Positions 42,191-51,705 of a DNA stretch of 64,000 bases are shown piece by piece. Positions within the stretch are counted from its first letter, which is position 1. Every line of letters starts with the position of its first letter. The position numbers were made by a program, and so were the translations under genes. The notes beneath the pieces are model-generated. The model made no database searches, was not told the origin of the DNA, and saw only the letters and a program-made list of their open reading frames with translations. This stretch comes from an uncultured Candidatus Melainabacteria bacterium (GTDB taxonomy: Bacteria; Cyanobacteriota; Vampirovibrionia; Gastranaerophilales; Gastranaerophilaceae): contig CAKUUY010000001.1 of assembly GCA_934693235.1 (NCBI GenBank), positions 124,001-188,000 on the forward strand, given 5' to 3'.

Positions 42191-42229
42191 CATGTTCGTG
42201 CTAGAATAATCTCAAAGAGAGGAAGTATA

Positions 42230-44542
42230 ATGCAAGTACTGGAAATTAAGAATAATTTAGTAAAGATAGCTTATGACGTAAATGATAACCTTGCTCTTTC
42301 AAGTTTTGTTATCATTGAAGACACAAATACTCCTTACGTAGCACAAGTAATGAACATAAAAGCTGATAAATTGACGAATTTCGCAATAGTTAAATTGTTA
42401 TTTACTTTTAATGAAGAGGGGATTTTAAAAAACTATAATGGGACAATTCCATCATTAAAGTCTACTGTTTCAATACTTCCATCAAAAGAACTTCTTGACA
42501 TTATTCCTGTCGAAAATAAGTTAACAATGGGACAATTAGCACAACAAAAAGTCAGTCTCGATATTGATAAAACAATTTTAGACAATAATTTACTTGTTTG
42601 TTCAGATAGTGAAGAAAATACAAGTATTCTTTTACAAAACATTACCAAGCAAATTGATGAAAAAGTTGTTATTTTCGATACAGACGGACTTTATGACTTC
42701 GACAACAAAATTACATTTGGAAAAGATTTTAAACTTCCTCTTAATTATGATACTATAAACTTTATTTATGAAAATGACCTTGAAGATGTTGATGCAACCA
42801 GCAAAGCAGTTATTCAAGATATTTTTATTGAACTTCAAGAATATACAAAAACTTTACCTGAAGAATATCTTCCGTTCGAAACTTTTATAAATGTTGTTGA
42901 TCAACAATATAAAGAAACGCAAATTCCGCAACTTGTTTTGCTTAAAAATAAATTACTTAAATACAAAGAGATGAACGCATTTGCAGAAACCTTGAAAGAT
43001 ATCCTCAGTTTAAGTATTGCGATTGATAAATCAGATGTTACGGTAATTGATATATCAGATATGTCACCAACAATGCAAAAAGAAATCATAACATACACAT
43101 ACGAAGTTATGAAAGGTATAAACGAAACAATATATTCATTTGTAAAAGTTGATAATGCCAATTCAAACAAAAAGTTACTAAAAAAACTTTTAACACGTGA
43201 AGACATCTATACAACAATAATTTGTCGTCACGAATATAAATATTTACAAGAATTAAAAAGCGTAGCCCAAAACTTGATTTTGTTTGCACCTCAAACATTG
43301 CAACACGATTTTGCCTCTTACAACACATTCTTAAATAAACTAAATTCAAATGAATTTATTATTTATGGAGCTCACACTCAAAATATTCCATTTATTGTTG
43401 AATTAGAAGAGCTTGAGTTAAATGAACAAGATGAAGAAGACGAAAGTATTGAAACAACAGAAAAATCAGAAGAAATTCACACAACTGTAGAGCAAACTCA
43501 AAATTCCGAAGTTGAGTCAGAACCTCAAAAGCCTGAACAAAATACCGAAGCAGAAAAAGAAGTTCCGGAATTGATTGAAAATCAACAAGAGAACAATTTG
43601 GAGCCGGATTTTGAACAAGAAGTTAAAGAAGAAACTTCATTTCAAGCACCTAAAATAGAATATCCAGATTTGGATATTGAAAACACAGAGGATGTTGCTA
43701 CTGATTTTTCAGAGAAAGAAAATTTGGATATTATAGACGAACCGGAGGAAGATTTTTTACAAGAAACTATTCAGGCTGACTTAGAAAAAGGAGCCTCAAT
43801 TGAGATTGACGAGCAAGAAAATATTCCAAATCTATACGCAGTAGATGAAGCAGAGGAACCGATTGAGGAAGATATTTTTATGCCGGAAGATACCACTCCT
43901 CAAGTAGAAATTAATGATATAGAGCCGGAAGAAAATAATACAGAAGATGACAAAGTAGTAACTTCTGTTCAAGAACCGGAAGAAAATACTGCTATTTACA
44001 ACATTTTAGGCGATGAAGATGAAGAGTATTCGGAAGAAGAACCTGAAATTTTGCCGCTTGAGCCGGAAATTGATTATTCTTTAGAAGATCATGATATTGA
44101 AGAAAATTTTCAAGAACCTCAACTCTACGAAGATAACGCAGCCATGATAGAACAAGCTGCAAAAGATGTCGATAAGTTTATTTACGAAAAACTTCCTGAA
44201 GAAGATATTTCATTGAACGACTTATCAGCTCTACAAACAGACGAGTTAACAGAAGATGATTTGAACTTAATAGGGGATTTGGCTTCCGAAAACATAACAG
44301 ATGCACCTGAATATGTAGAAAACCAACCACCCGTAGTTCCAATATATAATGCAGAAGACATTGACCAACAAGAACCTCAGAATTTTGAAGCTGGCGATAG
44401 AGTATCATCTCCAAAATATGGCGATGGTGTTGTTGAAAAAATGATAAAATATGGTAACAAAATGCTTTGTTCTATTGAATTTCCAAACATCGGCAGACGC
44501 CTTTTAGACCCGGCTATGACAGAGATAAAAAAATTAGACTAA
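42230..44542 (+). CDS. HerA-like degenerate ATPase with acidic linker and UvrD-type Tudor tail
   Basis: This 770-aa protein starts with a HAS-barrel-like segment (~1-95) and a HerA/FtsK-like fold in which the expected P-loop reads CSDSEENT (124-131), without the GKT/S residues. KVVIFDTDGLY (145-155) matches the strand after the P-loop in HerA proteins. Residues ~395-715 are very acidic low complexity (EPEENNTEDD, EDEEYSEEEPE). The last 52 residues (GDRVSSPKYGDGVVEKM, then GRRLLDPAMTEIKKL) match the C-terminal Tudor-like domain of UvrD/PcrA, which binds RNA polymerase. It probably cannot hydrolyse ATP. It follows yqeK by 39 bp. Confidence 0.68.
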   Translation: MQVLEIKNNLVKIAYDVNDNLALSSFVIIEDTNTPYVAQVMNIKADKLTNFAIVKLLFTFNEEGILKNYNGTIPSLKSTVSILPSKELLDIIPVENKLTMGQLAQQKVSLDIDKTILDNNLLVCSDSEENTSILLQNITKQIDEKVVIFDTDGLYDFDNKITFGKDFKLPLNYDTINFIYENDLEDVDATSKAVIQDIFIELQEYTKTLPEEYLPFETFINVVDQQYKETQIPQLVLLKNKLLKYKEMNAFAETLKDILSLSIAIDKSDVTVIDISDMSPTMQKEIITYTYEVMKGINETIYSFVKVDNANSNKKLLKKLLTREDIYTTIICRHEYKYLQELKSVAQNLILFAPQTLQHDFASYNTFLNKLNSNEFIIYGAHTQNIPFIVELEELELNEQDEEDESIETTEKSEEIHTTVEQTQNSEVESEPQKPEQNTEAEKEVPELIENQQENNLEPDFEQEVKEETSFQAPKIEYPDLDIENTEDVATDFSEKENLDIIDEPEEDFLQETIQADLEKGASIEIDEQENIPNLYAVDEAEEPIEEDIFMPEDTTPQVEINDIEPEENNTEDDKVVTSVQEPEENTAIYNILGDEDEEYSEEEPEILPLEPEIDYSLEDHDIEENFQEPQLYEDNAAMIEQAAKDVDKFIYEKLPEEDISLNDLSALQTDELTEDDLNLIGDLASENITDAPEYVENQPPVVPIYNAEDIDQQEPQNFEAGDRVSSPKYGDGVVEKMIKYGNKMLCSIEFPNIGRRLLDPAMTEIKKLD

Positions 44543-44547
44543 TAAAT

Positions 44548-44895
44548 CTATCTTAATTTTGAAGCAGCTTTCAGGTATACAAACTGTGGAACAAAATCCG
44601 TTTCACAGTTTAGAACGATAAGAACCCTTAAGCACATTGGTAAAGAATTTGGAACATCTAGTTCATGAAAACACATCATAGCAACACTATCCCAGCCTAA
44701 ATCAATACGAGCAAATTTTGCGGGGAAAGCAGTATTCAAATCACTGGTCAAAGTAAAAATAACATGCGAAATATTTTCAACAGAAATTTTATTTTTTTCA
44801 ATCATTTCAGACAGAAGCTCAATTGTAGCTTCTTTTATTGACTCCGACGAGTTTTCTGTAACTGTTATTGCACCTCTAATTCCCTTTGTTATCAT
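44548..44895 (-). CDS. aroH: Chorismate mutase, AroH type
   Basis: This 115-aa monofunctional AroH-class mutase turns chorismate into prephenate. The motifs RGAITV (7-12), ATIELL, IFTLTSDLNTAFPAKFAR (46-63), CFHELDVPNSLPMCLRVL and VYLKAASKLR match the family closely. It is last in the def-fmt-aroH run, 11 bp after fmt. AGGTT is a weak ribosome site. Confidence 0.92.
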   Translation of the reverse strand: MITKGIRGAITVTENSSESIKEATIELLSEMIEKNKISVENISHVIFTLTSDLNTAFPAKFARIDLGWDSVAMMCFHELDVPNSLPMCLRVLIVLNCETDFVPQFVYLKAASKLR

Positions 44896-44906
44896 AATTT
44901 AGAACC

Positions 44907-45827
44907 TTATATTGAAATGTGTAAACCATTAGCCCAATCGCGAGCAAACATTTCGCCTTTTCCCTCAGGTTTAACCTTTACGAGTAAAATACTACCTTGT
45001 CCACAACCGACTTCAATTCCCTCTTTGGTTACACGCATAAATTTACCACATTCACCGGAAACACCTTTCAAAACTTTAGTTTCAAGAACTTTAACAACTT
45101 TATCATTATAGACAAAATAAGCAGACGGCATTTTATAAATACCCCGAACAAGATTGTGAATTTCTTGCGCCGATTTTGACCAATCTATCAATGTTTCTTC
45201 TTTTGTTAACTTGTTTGCCATACATACGCCGTCTTCACATTGTTTTTCAGGCATAATAGTCTTATCAACCAAGCCAACAAGAGTATGCTCCAATAGTTCA
45301 GGGGAAGCCGCACTAATTTTTTCAAACAAATCAACACAAGTCATATCGTCAGGAATTTCAATTTTTTCTCTCACACAAACATCTCCGCAATCAAGACCGA
45401 GCTCTGTAATCATTGTACAAATACCTGTTTCTTTGTCACCATTAATAATTGCACGTTGAATAGGGTTCGCACCTCTATAACGCGGTAAAAGCGATGCATG
45501 AAGATTAATTGTTTCGTATTTAGGAATATCCAAAACTTCTTGTGACAAAATTTGCCCAAAAGCAAACGTTACAAAGAAATCCGGATTTAATTTTTTCAAT
45601 TCTTCTTGAATTTCTAGTTCTTTTTTGATTGACTTTGGTTGAAACACTGGCAACTTATGATCAAGAGCAAATTGTTTTAGAACAGACATCGATATTTTGT
45701 GCCCACGTCCAGCCGGTTTATCAGGCTGAGTAACTACTGCTAGAACATTAATTCTATCTGAATTGTAAAGGTATTCTAAAGATTTTAAAGCAATTGCCGG
45801 AGTTCCAAAGAAAACAATATTAATCAC
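44907..45827 (-). CDS. fmt: Methionyl-tRNA formyltransferase
   Basis: This 306-aa protein transfers formyl from 10-formyl-THF to initiator Met-tRNA. Motifs: VFFGTPAIAL, VTQPDKPAGRG, FVTFAFGQILSQEVLD, NLHASLLPRYRGANPIQRAI with the catalytic Asn/His, and the D-[CV]-G motif ELGLDCGD. It starts with GTG immediately after the def stop, using the GAGGAG that lies inside the def end. The gene order def-fmt is the common bacterial one. Confidence 0.95.
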   Translation of the reverse strand: MINIVFFGTPAIALKSLEYLYNSDRINVLAVVTQPDKPAGRGHKISMSVLKQFALDHKLPVFQPKSIKKELEIQEELKKLNPDFFVTFAFGQILSQEVLDIPKYETINLHASLLPRYRGANPIQRAIINGDKETGICTMITELGLDCGDVCVREKIEIPDDMTCVDLFEKISAASPELLEHTLVGLVDKTIMPEKQCEDGVCMANKLTKEETLIDWSKSAQEIHNLVRGIYKMPSAYFVYNDKVVKVLETKVLKGVSGECGKFMRVTKEGIEVGCGQGSILLVKVKPEGKGEMFARDWANGLHISI

Positions 45828-46379
45828 TTATTTCTCCTCGCTTTCAGGCTCATCAACCAATAAATCGGGATCAACTGGAGGAAGATTATGCTCTGCTAAA
45901 ACTTTGTCTGCTTCAAAACGATTTACACAGTGATCAATAAACAAAATTCCATCTAAATGGTCGTTTTCATGCTGAATAGCTCGCGCCAAAAGTTCACCGT
46001 CCTTAGCTTCTAAAACAAATGGACGTCCATGTTTATCAAGCGCTTTAACCATAACATTTGCATATCTTTTGACATCAGTATAAGCTTCAGGGAAACTTAT
46101 ACATCCCTCTTGAGCAACAGTTACACCTGATTTTTTTATAATTTTGGGATTAATAAATACAATCGGATTAAGTGGCTCATCGTTTTTAGAAACATCGATA
46201 ACAAAAACTCTTACATTTTCACCTATTTGCGGAGCAGCCAAACCTACACCATTTTTCGCATACATAGTTTCCAGCAAATCTTGAACTAATTCTTGAATTT
46301 TTTTAGAAACTTTATGAACCTCTTTAGACGGTTCTCTCAAACTTTTTTCACCATATTGTAAAACTCTTCTAACAGCCAT
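45828..46379 (-). CDS. def: Peptide deformylase
   Basis: This 183-aa metallohydrolase removes the N-formyl group from new proteins. The three motifs are present: GVGLAAPQIG, EGCISFPE (metal Cys) and QHENDHLDG (HExxH). I chose ATG 46379 with AGAGG upstream over the longer frame (46415). The C-terminal tail is acidic (DEPESEEK). It is directly followed by fmt. Confidence 0.94.
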   Translation of the reverse strand: MAVRRVLQYGEKSLREPSKEVHKVSKKIQELVQDLLETMYAKNGVGLAAPQIGENVRVFVIDVSKNDEPLNPIVFINPKIIKKSGVTVAQEGCISFPEAYTDVKRYANVMVKALDKHGRPFVLEAKDGELLARAIQHENDHLDGILFIDHCVNRFEADKVLAEHNLPPVDPDLLVDEPESEEK

Positions 46380-46487
46380 TATTAAACCTCTTTCTATTGA
46401 AATATTATATAACAAATCTTTACAAATAACAAGAAATTAGCAATTATATATTACGTATATTTTTATTATATATATAACGAGGTTTTA

Positions 46488-47198
46488 ATGGGTTTAATTA
46501 ATTTCAATAGTATTAAATTTAACACTAATTATCAAGACAACTTTGCTTTAAACAATTATTTAAAGCAAGAACAGTATCCTTTTTGGAATAATATTCCAAA
46601 AACACCCCAATTCAATGAAAACTTAAAACTCTGGTATAATAAACCTGAAATTAGTAGCGAAGTTAATTTGTCTGAAGACAAGTTAATTCAATTAAAACAA
46701 AGCCCTGCTAGACAGCAAATATCGCTTGCACTAAAAAAATGTGACGATAAAGTTTTTAGTTGTACAAAAAAAGATTGTGACAAAATGAACATTATAATAG
46801 AAAGTGGTATTGGCGATAGATTTAATTTTAATGAACTTATAGATAAATTTTCAATCTCAAATACTAATAAAATTATTTCAGTAATCCAAGGTGTTAATAA
46901 ATTGGATACAGGTAATATGACAGAAGCAGAAATGCAAGCAAAAGCAAACAAATTTTCTCAAATAGTTGAGCAAGCAAAGTCACAAATGGAAACATTTAGA
47001 AAATTACTTGATGAGGGAGTTGAACTTGCTAAAGAATTATCAAATGAAAACTCTCCTAATAAAAGCAAAAAAGATTTGAATAACAAAATAACTCAATATG
47101 GACAAAAATTTACAGCATTTGTTCAAAATTCAACAACAAATGATACAAATTCCTCCCAAATACACGAGAGTACAAACAAATCCTCATCTCACGTCTAA
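46488..47198 (+). CDS. Hypothetical protein, 236 aa
   Basis: This soluble, Asn/Lys-rich protein has helices at 145-215 that look like coiled coil (NKFSQIVEQAKSQMETFRKLL) and a Ser/Thr/Asn-rich tail. There is no signal peptide. GAGG precedes the ATG, and a TTATTATATATATAA run related in style to the shared 25-bp element lies 10-25 bp upstream. Its 3' end overlaps queE by 15 bp, convergently. No family is recognised. Confidence 0.65.
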   Translation: MGLINFNSIKFNTNYQDNFALNNYLKQEQYPFWNNIPKTPQFNENLKLWYNKPEISSEVNLSEDKLIQLKQSPARQQISLALKKCDDKVFSCTKKDCDKMNIIIESGIGDRFNFNELIDKFSISNTNKIISVIQGVNKLDTGNMTEAEMQAKANKFSQIVEQAKSQMETFRKLLDEGVELAKELSNENSPNKSKKDLNNKITQYGQKFTAFVQNSTTNDTNSSQIHESTNKSSSHV

Positions 47199-47852
47199 AA
47201 ATTTATGCACCTGAGGAATAAGTCTTACTTTTTCGTAGTTTTCAAGGAATTTATCCAGAGTTAGTGCACAAAAATCAGATGTTACAGACATCTTGTCTTC
47301 AACCATTTCCGGCTGCAAAACAAGCTCTATTCCATATTTTTTGCCTAACTCACAACATTTGCAGATTTCTTCATTTGTTATTTTTGAATTAAACACAATT
47401 TTTGCAAAAGTTTCTATTCCTTTGCAAGCCTCAAAAAATTTATCATGGAATTTGTACGAATCTTTTATTCCTGTCGCACTTTCAAGCTTTATGTCAGCCG
47501 AAACGATATCAATATATTGCTTAATCTCTGAAAATTTGTCACATAGCGTTGCATTCGTTTCAAGATATACTTTTTTACTAACTAAAGGTAAAAATTCTTT
47601 CAAGAAATCTATTGATAGCAAAGGTTCTCCACCTGTCAGCGATACAGAATGAACATCTTTAAATTCGTTCACTTTCTTAGCTAATTCATTCGGACAATAC
47701 TCTTCAAAATCCGAATTTGCAGAAAACTCCGTATCGCAGTAATTGCATTTCAAATTGCAATTGCAAAACCTTACAAACAACTGTTTATAACCGACATACG
47801 GTCCCTCACCTTGAATTGATGCAAATATTTCTTTGATTTTTACCTTATTCAT
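47184..47852 (-). CDS. queE: 7-carboxy-7-deazaguanine synthase
   Basis: This 222-aa radical-SAM enzyme of the queuosine pathway starts with IFASIQGEGPYVGYKQLFVRF and binds its cluster with CNLKCNYC (Cx3CxxC, ~32-39). SLTGGEPLLSIDFLKEFL follows. It makes the 7-deazaguanine ring precursor CDG from carboxytetrahydropterin. The other queuosine genes are not in the window. The start overlaps the dnaJ stop by 8 bp. Confidence 0.92.
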   Translation of the reverse strand: MNKVKIKEIFASIQGEGPYVGYKQLFVRFCNCNLKCNYCDTEFSANSDFEEYCPNELAKKVNEFKDVHSVSLTGGEPLLSIDFLKEFLPLVSKKVYLETNATLCDKFSEIKQYIDIVSADIKLESATGIKDSYKFHDKFFEACKGIETFAKIVFNSKITNEEICKCCELGKKYGIELVLQPEMVEDKMSVTSDFCALTLDKFLENYEKVRLIPQVHKFLDVR

Positions 47853-48873
47853 TTAACAAATTCTCTCTTATATTTTGTGCAGACAATTTTTTAAGCTTTT
47901 CATAAAGCCTAATTTCATCATCCGACAAAGAACAAGGAATTTCAATATGCACATTAACAATCATATCACCTATTTTGTCGTTTTGTTTTAATCCTTGACC
48001 TGCAAGGCGAAACTTTTGCCCGGAATGTGTTTTAGGAGGAATTTTCAAACTAAAATTACCGTCAAAAGCTGGAACAGAAATTTTGCCGCCAAGAACAGCT
48101 TCAAAAGGAGTAATCGGAATATTATAAATAATATTGTTCCCATCAAAAGATATTCTTGAATTTGGTTCAATAATTATATTCAAGAACAAATCTCCATTTT
48201 TACCACCATTTTCGCCGGCATTTCCCTCGGATTTAATTCGAAGTTTTGCACCGTTTTTTACATTTTTAGGAATTTTAACAGAAATTTTTCGATGTTCTGT
48301 TTTTTCGCCACTTCCATTACAAACAGGACAAACAGAACCATTAATAAATTTTCTACCTTTGCAGTGAGGACATTCTTCTAAATGAACAACGTTAATAATT
48401 CTTTCGGCACCGTTTATAGCTTCTTTAAGAGAAATAGAAATTTCTTCAAAAATATCAGAACCTTTCTTTGGAAGTGGCCTTTCTTTTTTGTTTTTAGCAA
48501 AATTTTCAAAAATATCATTTATTTTTTTAGAAAATTCCTCTTTGTTTTTTGAAGAATTTGATTGAATATTTTCTTTTGACGAATTTTCAGCCCCTTTTGT
48601 TCTTTTTTTATATTCTGATTGGGCTTGTTTTGACGAAGTATGTTGTTTTTCTGCTTTTGGCGTTGATTTAAAAAATCCGTTTATGGTATCGTAGTGCAAG
48701 CGTTTTTTTGCATCAGAAAGAGTCTCGTAAGCTTCTGTAATATCTTTAAATTTAGAAGCTCCATCAGGATTAACATCAGGATGGAATTTTCTTGCCAAAT
48801 GCCTGTATGCCGACTTTATTTCAGCATCAGAACTGTCAGGTGTAACTCCAAGAATAGAATAATAGTTCTTCAT
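47845..48873 (-). CDS. DnaJ-type co-chaperone with a reduced zinc finger
   Basis: This 342-aa protein has an N-terminal J-domain (1-62, HPD in RKFHPDVNPDG) and a Lys/Ser/Gln-rich linker. It has only two CxxC pairs (CPHCKGRK and CPVCNGSG), where classical DnaJ has four. The C-terminal substrate-binding domains follow (VKIPKNVKNGAKLRIKSEG, KIPPKTHSGQKFRLAGQGL). It should stimulate DnaK. There is no clear ribosome site; a TATATATA run is just upstream. It belongs to the tatD-purD-dnaJ-queE operon and is likely an extra DnaJ, not the main one. Confidence 0.85.
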   Translation of the reverse strand: MKNYYSILGVTPDSSDAEIKSAYRHLARKFHPDVNPDGASKFKDITEAYETLSDAKKRLHYDTINGFFKSTPKAEKQHTSSKQAQSEYKKRTKGAENSSKENIQSNSSKNKEEFSKKINDIFENFAKNKKERPLPKKGSDIFEEISISLKEAINGAERIINVVHLEECPHCKGRKFINGSVCPVCNGSGEKTEHRKISVKIPKNVKNGAKLRIKSEGNAGENGGKNGDLFLNIIIEPNSRISFDGNNIIYNIPITPFEAVLGGKISVPAFDGNFSLKIPPKTHSGQKFRLAGQGLKQNDKIGDMIVNVHIEIPCSLSDDEIRLYEKLKKLSAQNIRENLLNE

Positions 48874-48894
48874 ATTTTTATATATAATGAAGTT

Positions 48895-50139
48895 TTAAAA
48901 TTTTTCAACCGCCTCACAAATATCATTTCGGTACTTTTTCCCTCTGAAAGAAATCAATCCTACATCTTCGTACAAGTGTTTTCTCGCTCTGGAAAGTGTT
49001 TTAGCGGTCTTTGTTAAAACAAGAGTTTTCCCCTCTACTGTTTCATATTCCAAATATTTGTTTTTTGTTGTTGCAAAATGAGTAATATCAGATTCTACTA
49101 GCTCAATTCCTTTAATTATTTCTCCCTTTTTGCGAGAAGAAATCACACAAGAAACAGAAGAGTCATCCGAAACTTCAATTTTTTCATAATCATCTGCAAA
49201 AGACCCTACCGCACATGCTTCAAACAATGTTAGTAAATTTTCATTAACAAGATTTAAAACAGCTTCCGCATCGTGATCTGACAAAAATGGTTTAAAATCT
49301 AAGATAACAAAACTTCCATCTTTATTTAATACACAATCAACTCCTAAAATTCCTAAATATGGTGTTTCTTTCCGTTGTAAAGAGTCTAGAGCCCTTGTTA
49401 CAACATTTTGCATAACTAAATTTTCAACGACACTTGAAACTTTATAATCTGGTGTAAAAGCTCCAACTCCGGATGTTAAAATTCCACCATCTCCGTCTTC
49501 AGCAAACTTGTAATTTGCAACGGTTGCAAAATGTAATGCGCTATAACCGTCAGTTACAACATAAAATGTAAATTCATGTCCATAAACATAATCTTCTAAA
49601 ACAATTTTTGTTTCACCTTTGTTGAACAAATCTTCCACAAAAGTTTTTGACGTCGCAAAAGTTGTACAAACAAGTCTATCTGCGGAATTTGAATTTTCGT
49701 CAGCTCTTATAACTTGTGGCATTGGTGCTGTTTTTAAATAATCAATAGCCAAAGGCAACTTGTCAAAAATTCCAAATCTGGGAGTAGGAATTCTCAATTT
49801 ATATAAAAATCTTTTTCCTACAGAACGGCTCAATGCAAACTGTGCACTCTGTGCGGACGGACAGAATATAAGTTGATTATTACTTTGAAATAACTCGGCA
49901 ATATTATTTTTTATTGCTTTCTCAGAAGTTACGATTGTCAAATCAATTGCGTTTTCCAAAACATATTCCAAAATCTCTTGCACATTTTCTTCACGAATAT
50001 CTACACATTCTACCAACTCTGAAATTGCCGTGTTTCCAGGAAGAACAGCGACCTCGCAAGCATAGTTTTTAAACTTTTTAACCAATGCATAATCTTTAGC
50101 AGAATTTCCAACTATTAAAACTTTTTTATTCTTATCCAT
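48895..50139 (-). CDS. purD: Divergent phosphoribosylamine-glycine ligase (PurD-like ATP-grasp)
   Basis: This 414-aa protein has an N-terminal GARS-like domain (VLIVGNSAKDYALVKKF, then VAVLPGNTAI), an ATP-grasp domain (LSRSVGKRFLYKLRIPTPRF, PQVIRADENS, VLEDYVYGHEFTFYVVTDG, GVGAFTPD) and a C-domain. The usual metal/ATP motif E-x-N-x-R-x-x-D-P-E is replaced by LDFKPFLSDHDAEAV. It is the PurD fold by order and length, but activity as a GAR synthetase is uncertain. It starts 12 bp after tatD without a clear ribosome site. Confidence 0.72.
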   Translation of the reverse strand: MDKNKKVLIVGNSAKDYALVKKFKNYACEVAVLPGNTAISELVECVDIREENVQEILEYVLENAIDLTIVTSEKAIKNNIAELFQSNNQLIFCPSAQSAQFALSRSVGKRFLYKLRIPTPRFGIFDKLPLAIDYLKTAPMPQVIRADENSNSADRLVCTTFATSKTFVEDLFNKGETKIVLEDYVYGHEFTFYVVTDGYSALHFATVANYKFAEDGDGGILTSGVGAFTPDYKVSSVVENLVMQNVVTRALDSLQRKETPYLGILGVDCVLNKDGSFVILDFKPFLSDHDAEAVLNLVNENLLTLFEACAVGSFADDYEKIEVSDDSSVSCVISSRKKGEIIKGIELVESDITHFATTKNKYLEYETVEGKTLVLTKTAKTLSRARKHLYEDVGLISFRGKKYRNDICEAVEKF

Positions 50140-50151
50140 AAAAACATTGTA

Positions 50152-50907
50152 CTACAAAGAAAAAACTTTTTTAGCATTTTTGGTTGTAATTTCATCAATT
50201 TCTTTAAATGAAATACTGCGAATAGAGGCAATTTCTTCCGCAACATATTTGACATAAGCCGGCTGATTAGTTTTACCCCTATAAGGAACTGGAGTAAGAT
50301 AAGGAGCATCTGTTTCCAATAACAATTTATCCAATGGAACTTCTTTGGCAACATCCTTCATCTTTATTGCTTTTTTGAAAGTAACAACACCACCAATTGC
50401 AATATACCAACCTTGTTTAACGCACTCACGCATGAATTCAACGCTTCCTGAAAAACAGTGCATTACAACAGTCGAATTTTTATTGTATTCCGTCAAAATA
50501 TCAAAAGTATCTTTATGAGCTTCTCTATCATGAATTGAAATTGGAAAATTTAATTCATTTGCAAGTTTTACCTGTTTTATAAAAATATTCTTTTGTAAAT
50601 CATTAAAGCTTTTATCCCAATAGTAATCCAGGCCAATTTCCCCAATGCCTACAATTTTAGGTAATTTTGAATATTCTTTAATCTTATCAATAAAACTATC
50701 ATTCCAATCTTTAACTTCTGACGGGTGTACACCTAACAATCCATAAACATTTTCATATTTTTGAGTAAGTTCGGCAACAACATCAATATCAGTCGGGTAA
50801 GCAGCCGGAACAATAAGTTTTTCAACACCATTATCAATAGCGTTTTTTATAACATCTTCAACTGAAATTTCTTCAATACAATTTATATGTGTATGCGTAT
50901 CAATCAT
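50152..50907 (-). CDS. tatD: TatD-family metal-dependent deoxyribonuclease
   Basis: This 251-aa TIM-barrel hydrolase has metal ligands visible in MIDTHTHINC (His4/His6), GIGEIGLDYYWD (Glu), FPISIHDREAH, VMHCFSGS and LLLETDAPYLTPVPYRGK. TatD proteins are 3'-5' DNA or D-amino-acyl-tRNA quality-control nucleases. It is the first gene of the tatD-purD-dnaJ-queE run and divergent from gatD. Confidence 0.93.
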   Translation of the reverse strand: MIDTHTHINCIEEISVEDVIKNAIDNGVEKLIVPAAYPTDIDVVAELTQKYENVYGLLGVHPSEVKDWNDSFIDKIKEYSKLPKIVGIGEIGLDYYWDKSFNDLQKNIFIKQVKLANELNFPISIHDREAHKDTFDILTEYNKNSTVVMHCFSGSVEFMRECVKQGWYIAIGGVVTFKKAIKMKDVAKEVPLDKLLLETDAPYLTPVPYRGKTNQPAYVKYVAEEIASIRSISFKEIDEITTKNAKKVFSL

Positions 50908-50952
50908 AATCAGATTTTACTTCCAATATAAATGGAAGTAAATATTTTTGTG

Positions 50953-50961
50953 TGATATAAT
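50953..50961 (+). promoter_or_regulatory. Extended -10 promoter of gatD
   Basis: TGATATAAT ends nine bases before the gatD ATG and no ribosome site fits in between. A very short or absent leader is likely. Confidence 0.5.
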
Positions 50962-50970
50962 TGGCATGTT

Positions 50971-51705
50971 ATGGAAGAAAAGAGCTTAAAAATTTCAATT
51001 GCACACCTTTATCCAAAATTATTGAACCTTTACGGCGATATGGGAAATATAATTACTCTAAAAAAACGCTGTGAATGGCGAGGAATTTCTGTAGAAATTG
51101 AAGATATAGGAATTGGCGACACAATAAAGGAACATGATTTATATTTTATCGGTGGAGGACAAGATAAGCAACAACTTGACGTCGCAGATGAGCTTTATAA
51201 AAACAAAGATTTCTTAACTCAAGAACGCGATAATGGTTCGGTATTTCTTGGAATTTGTGGGGGATACCAATTATTTGGTCACTACTATCAACCATTTGCC
51301 GGAAACAAACTAAAAGGAATTAGCTTACTTGACGCCTACACAGTTGCAGGGGAAAAAAGATTTATAGGAAACGTTACCGTAGAAACAGGTTTTCTATCGC
51401 CATCAACACTCGTTGGATTTGAAAACCACAGCGGACTAACATATCTTCAGGGAGAAACAAAACCTATAGGAAAAGTTATAATCGGAAACGGAAATAATGG
51501 GCAGGATAAAACCGCAGGAGCCAGATATAAAAACGTTTTTGGAACATACCTACATGGTTCTTTATTACCTAAGAACCCACATTTTGCAGACTATTTAATT
51601 GAATTAGCTCTGAAAAAACGTTATGGCGAAAAAATCAATTTGTCAAAACTTAATGATACTGTAGAAAATTTAACGCATCATTCATTAGTGGGGAAAGCCT
51701 ACTAA
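50971..51705 (+). CDS. gatD: Lipid II isoglutaminyl synthase, glutaminase subunit GatD
   Basis: This 244-aa class I glutamine amidotransferase is of the CobB/CobQ-like type. Cys96 (LGICGGYQLFG) is the nucleophile and His195 (YLHGSLLPKNP) completes the dyad. The N-terminal LYPKLLNLYGDMGNI is the GatD signature. GatD feeds ammonia to MurT, which amidates Glu of lipid II. MurT is normally the neighbour, but here tatD and gtrA flank it. The stop overlaps the gtrA start (TAATG). Confidence 0.88.
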   Translation: MEEKSLKISIAHLYPKLLNLYGDMGNIITLKKRCEWRGISVEIEDIGIGDTIKEHDLYFIGGGQDKQQLDVADELYKNKDFLTQERDNGSVFLGICGGYQLFGHYYQPFAGNKLKGISLLDAYTVAGEKRFIGNVTVETGFLSPSTLVGFENHSGLTYLQGETKPIGKVIIGNGNNGQDKTAGARYKNVFGTYLHGSLLPKNPHFADYLIELALKKRYGEKINLSKLNDTVENLTHHSLVGKAY

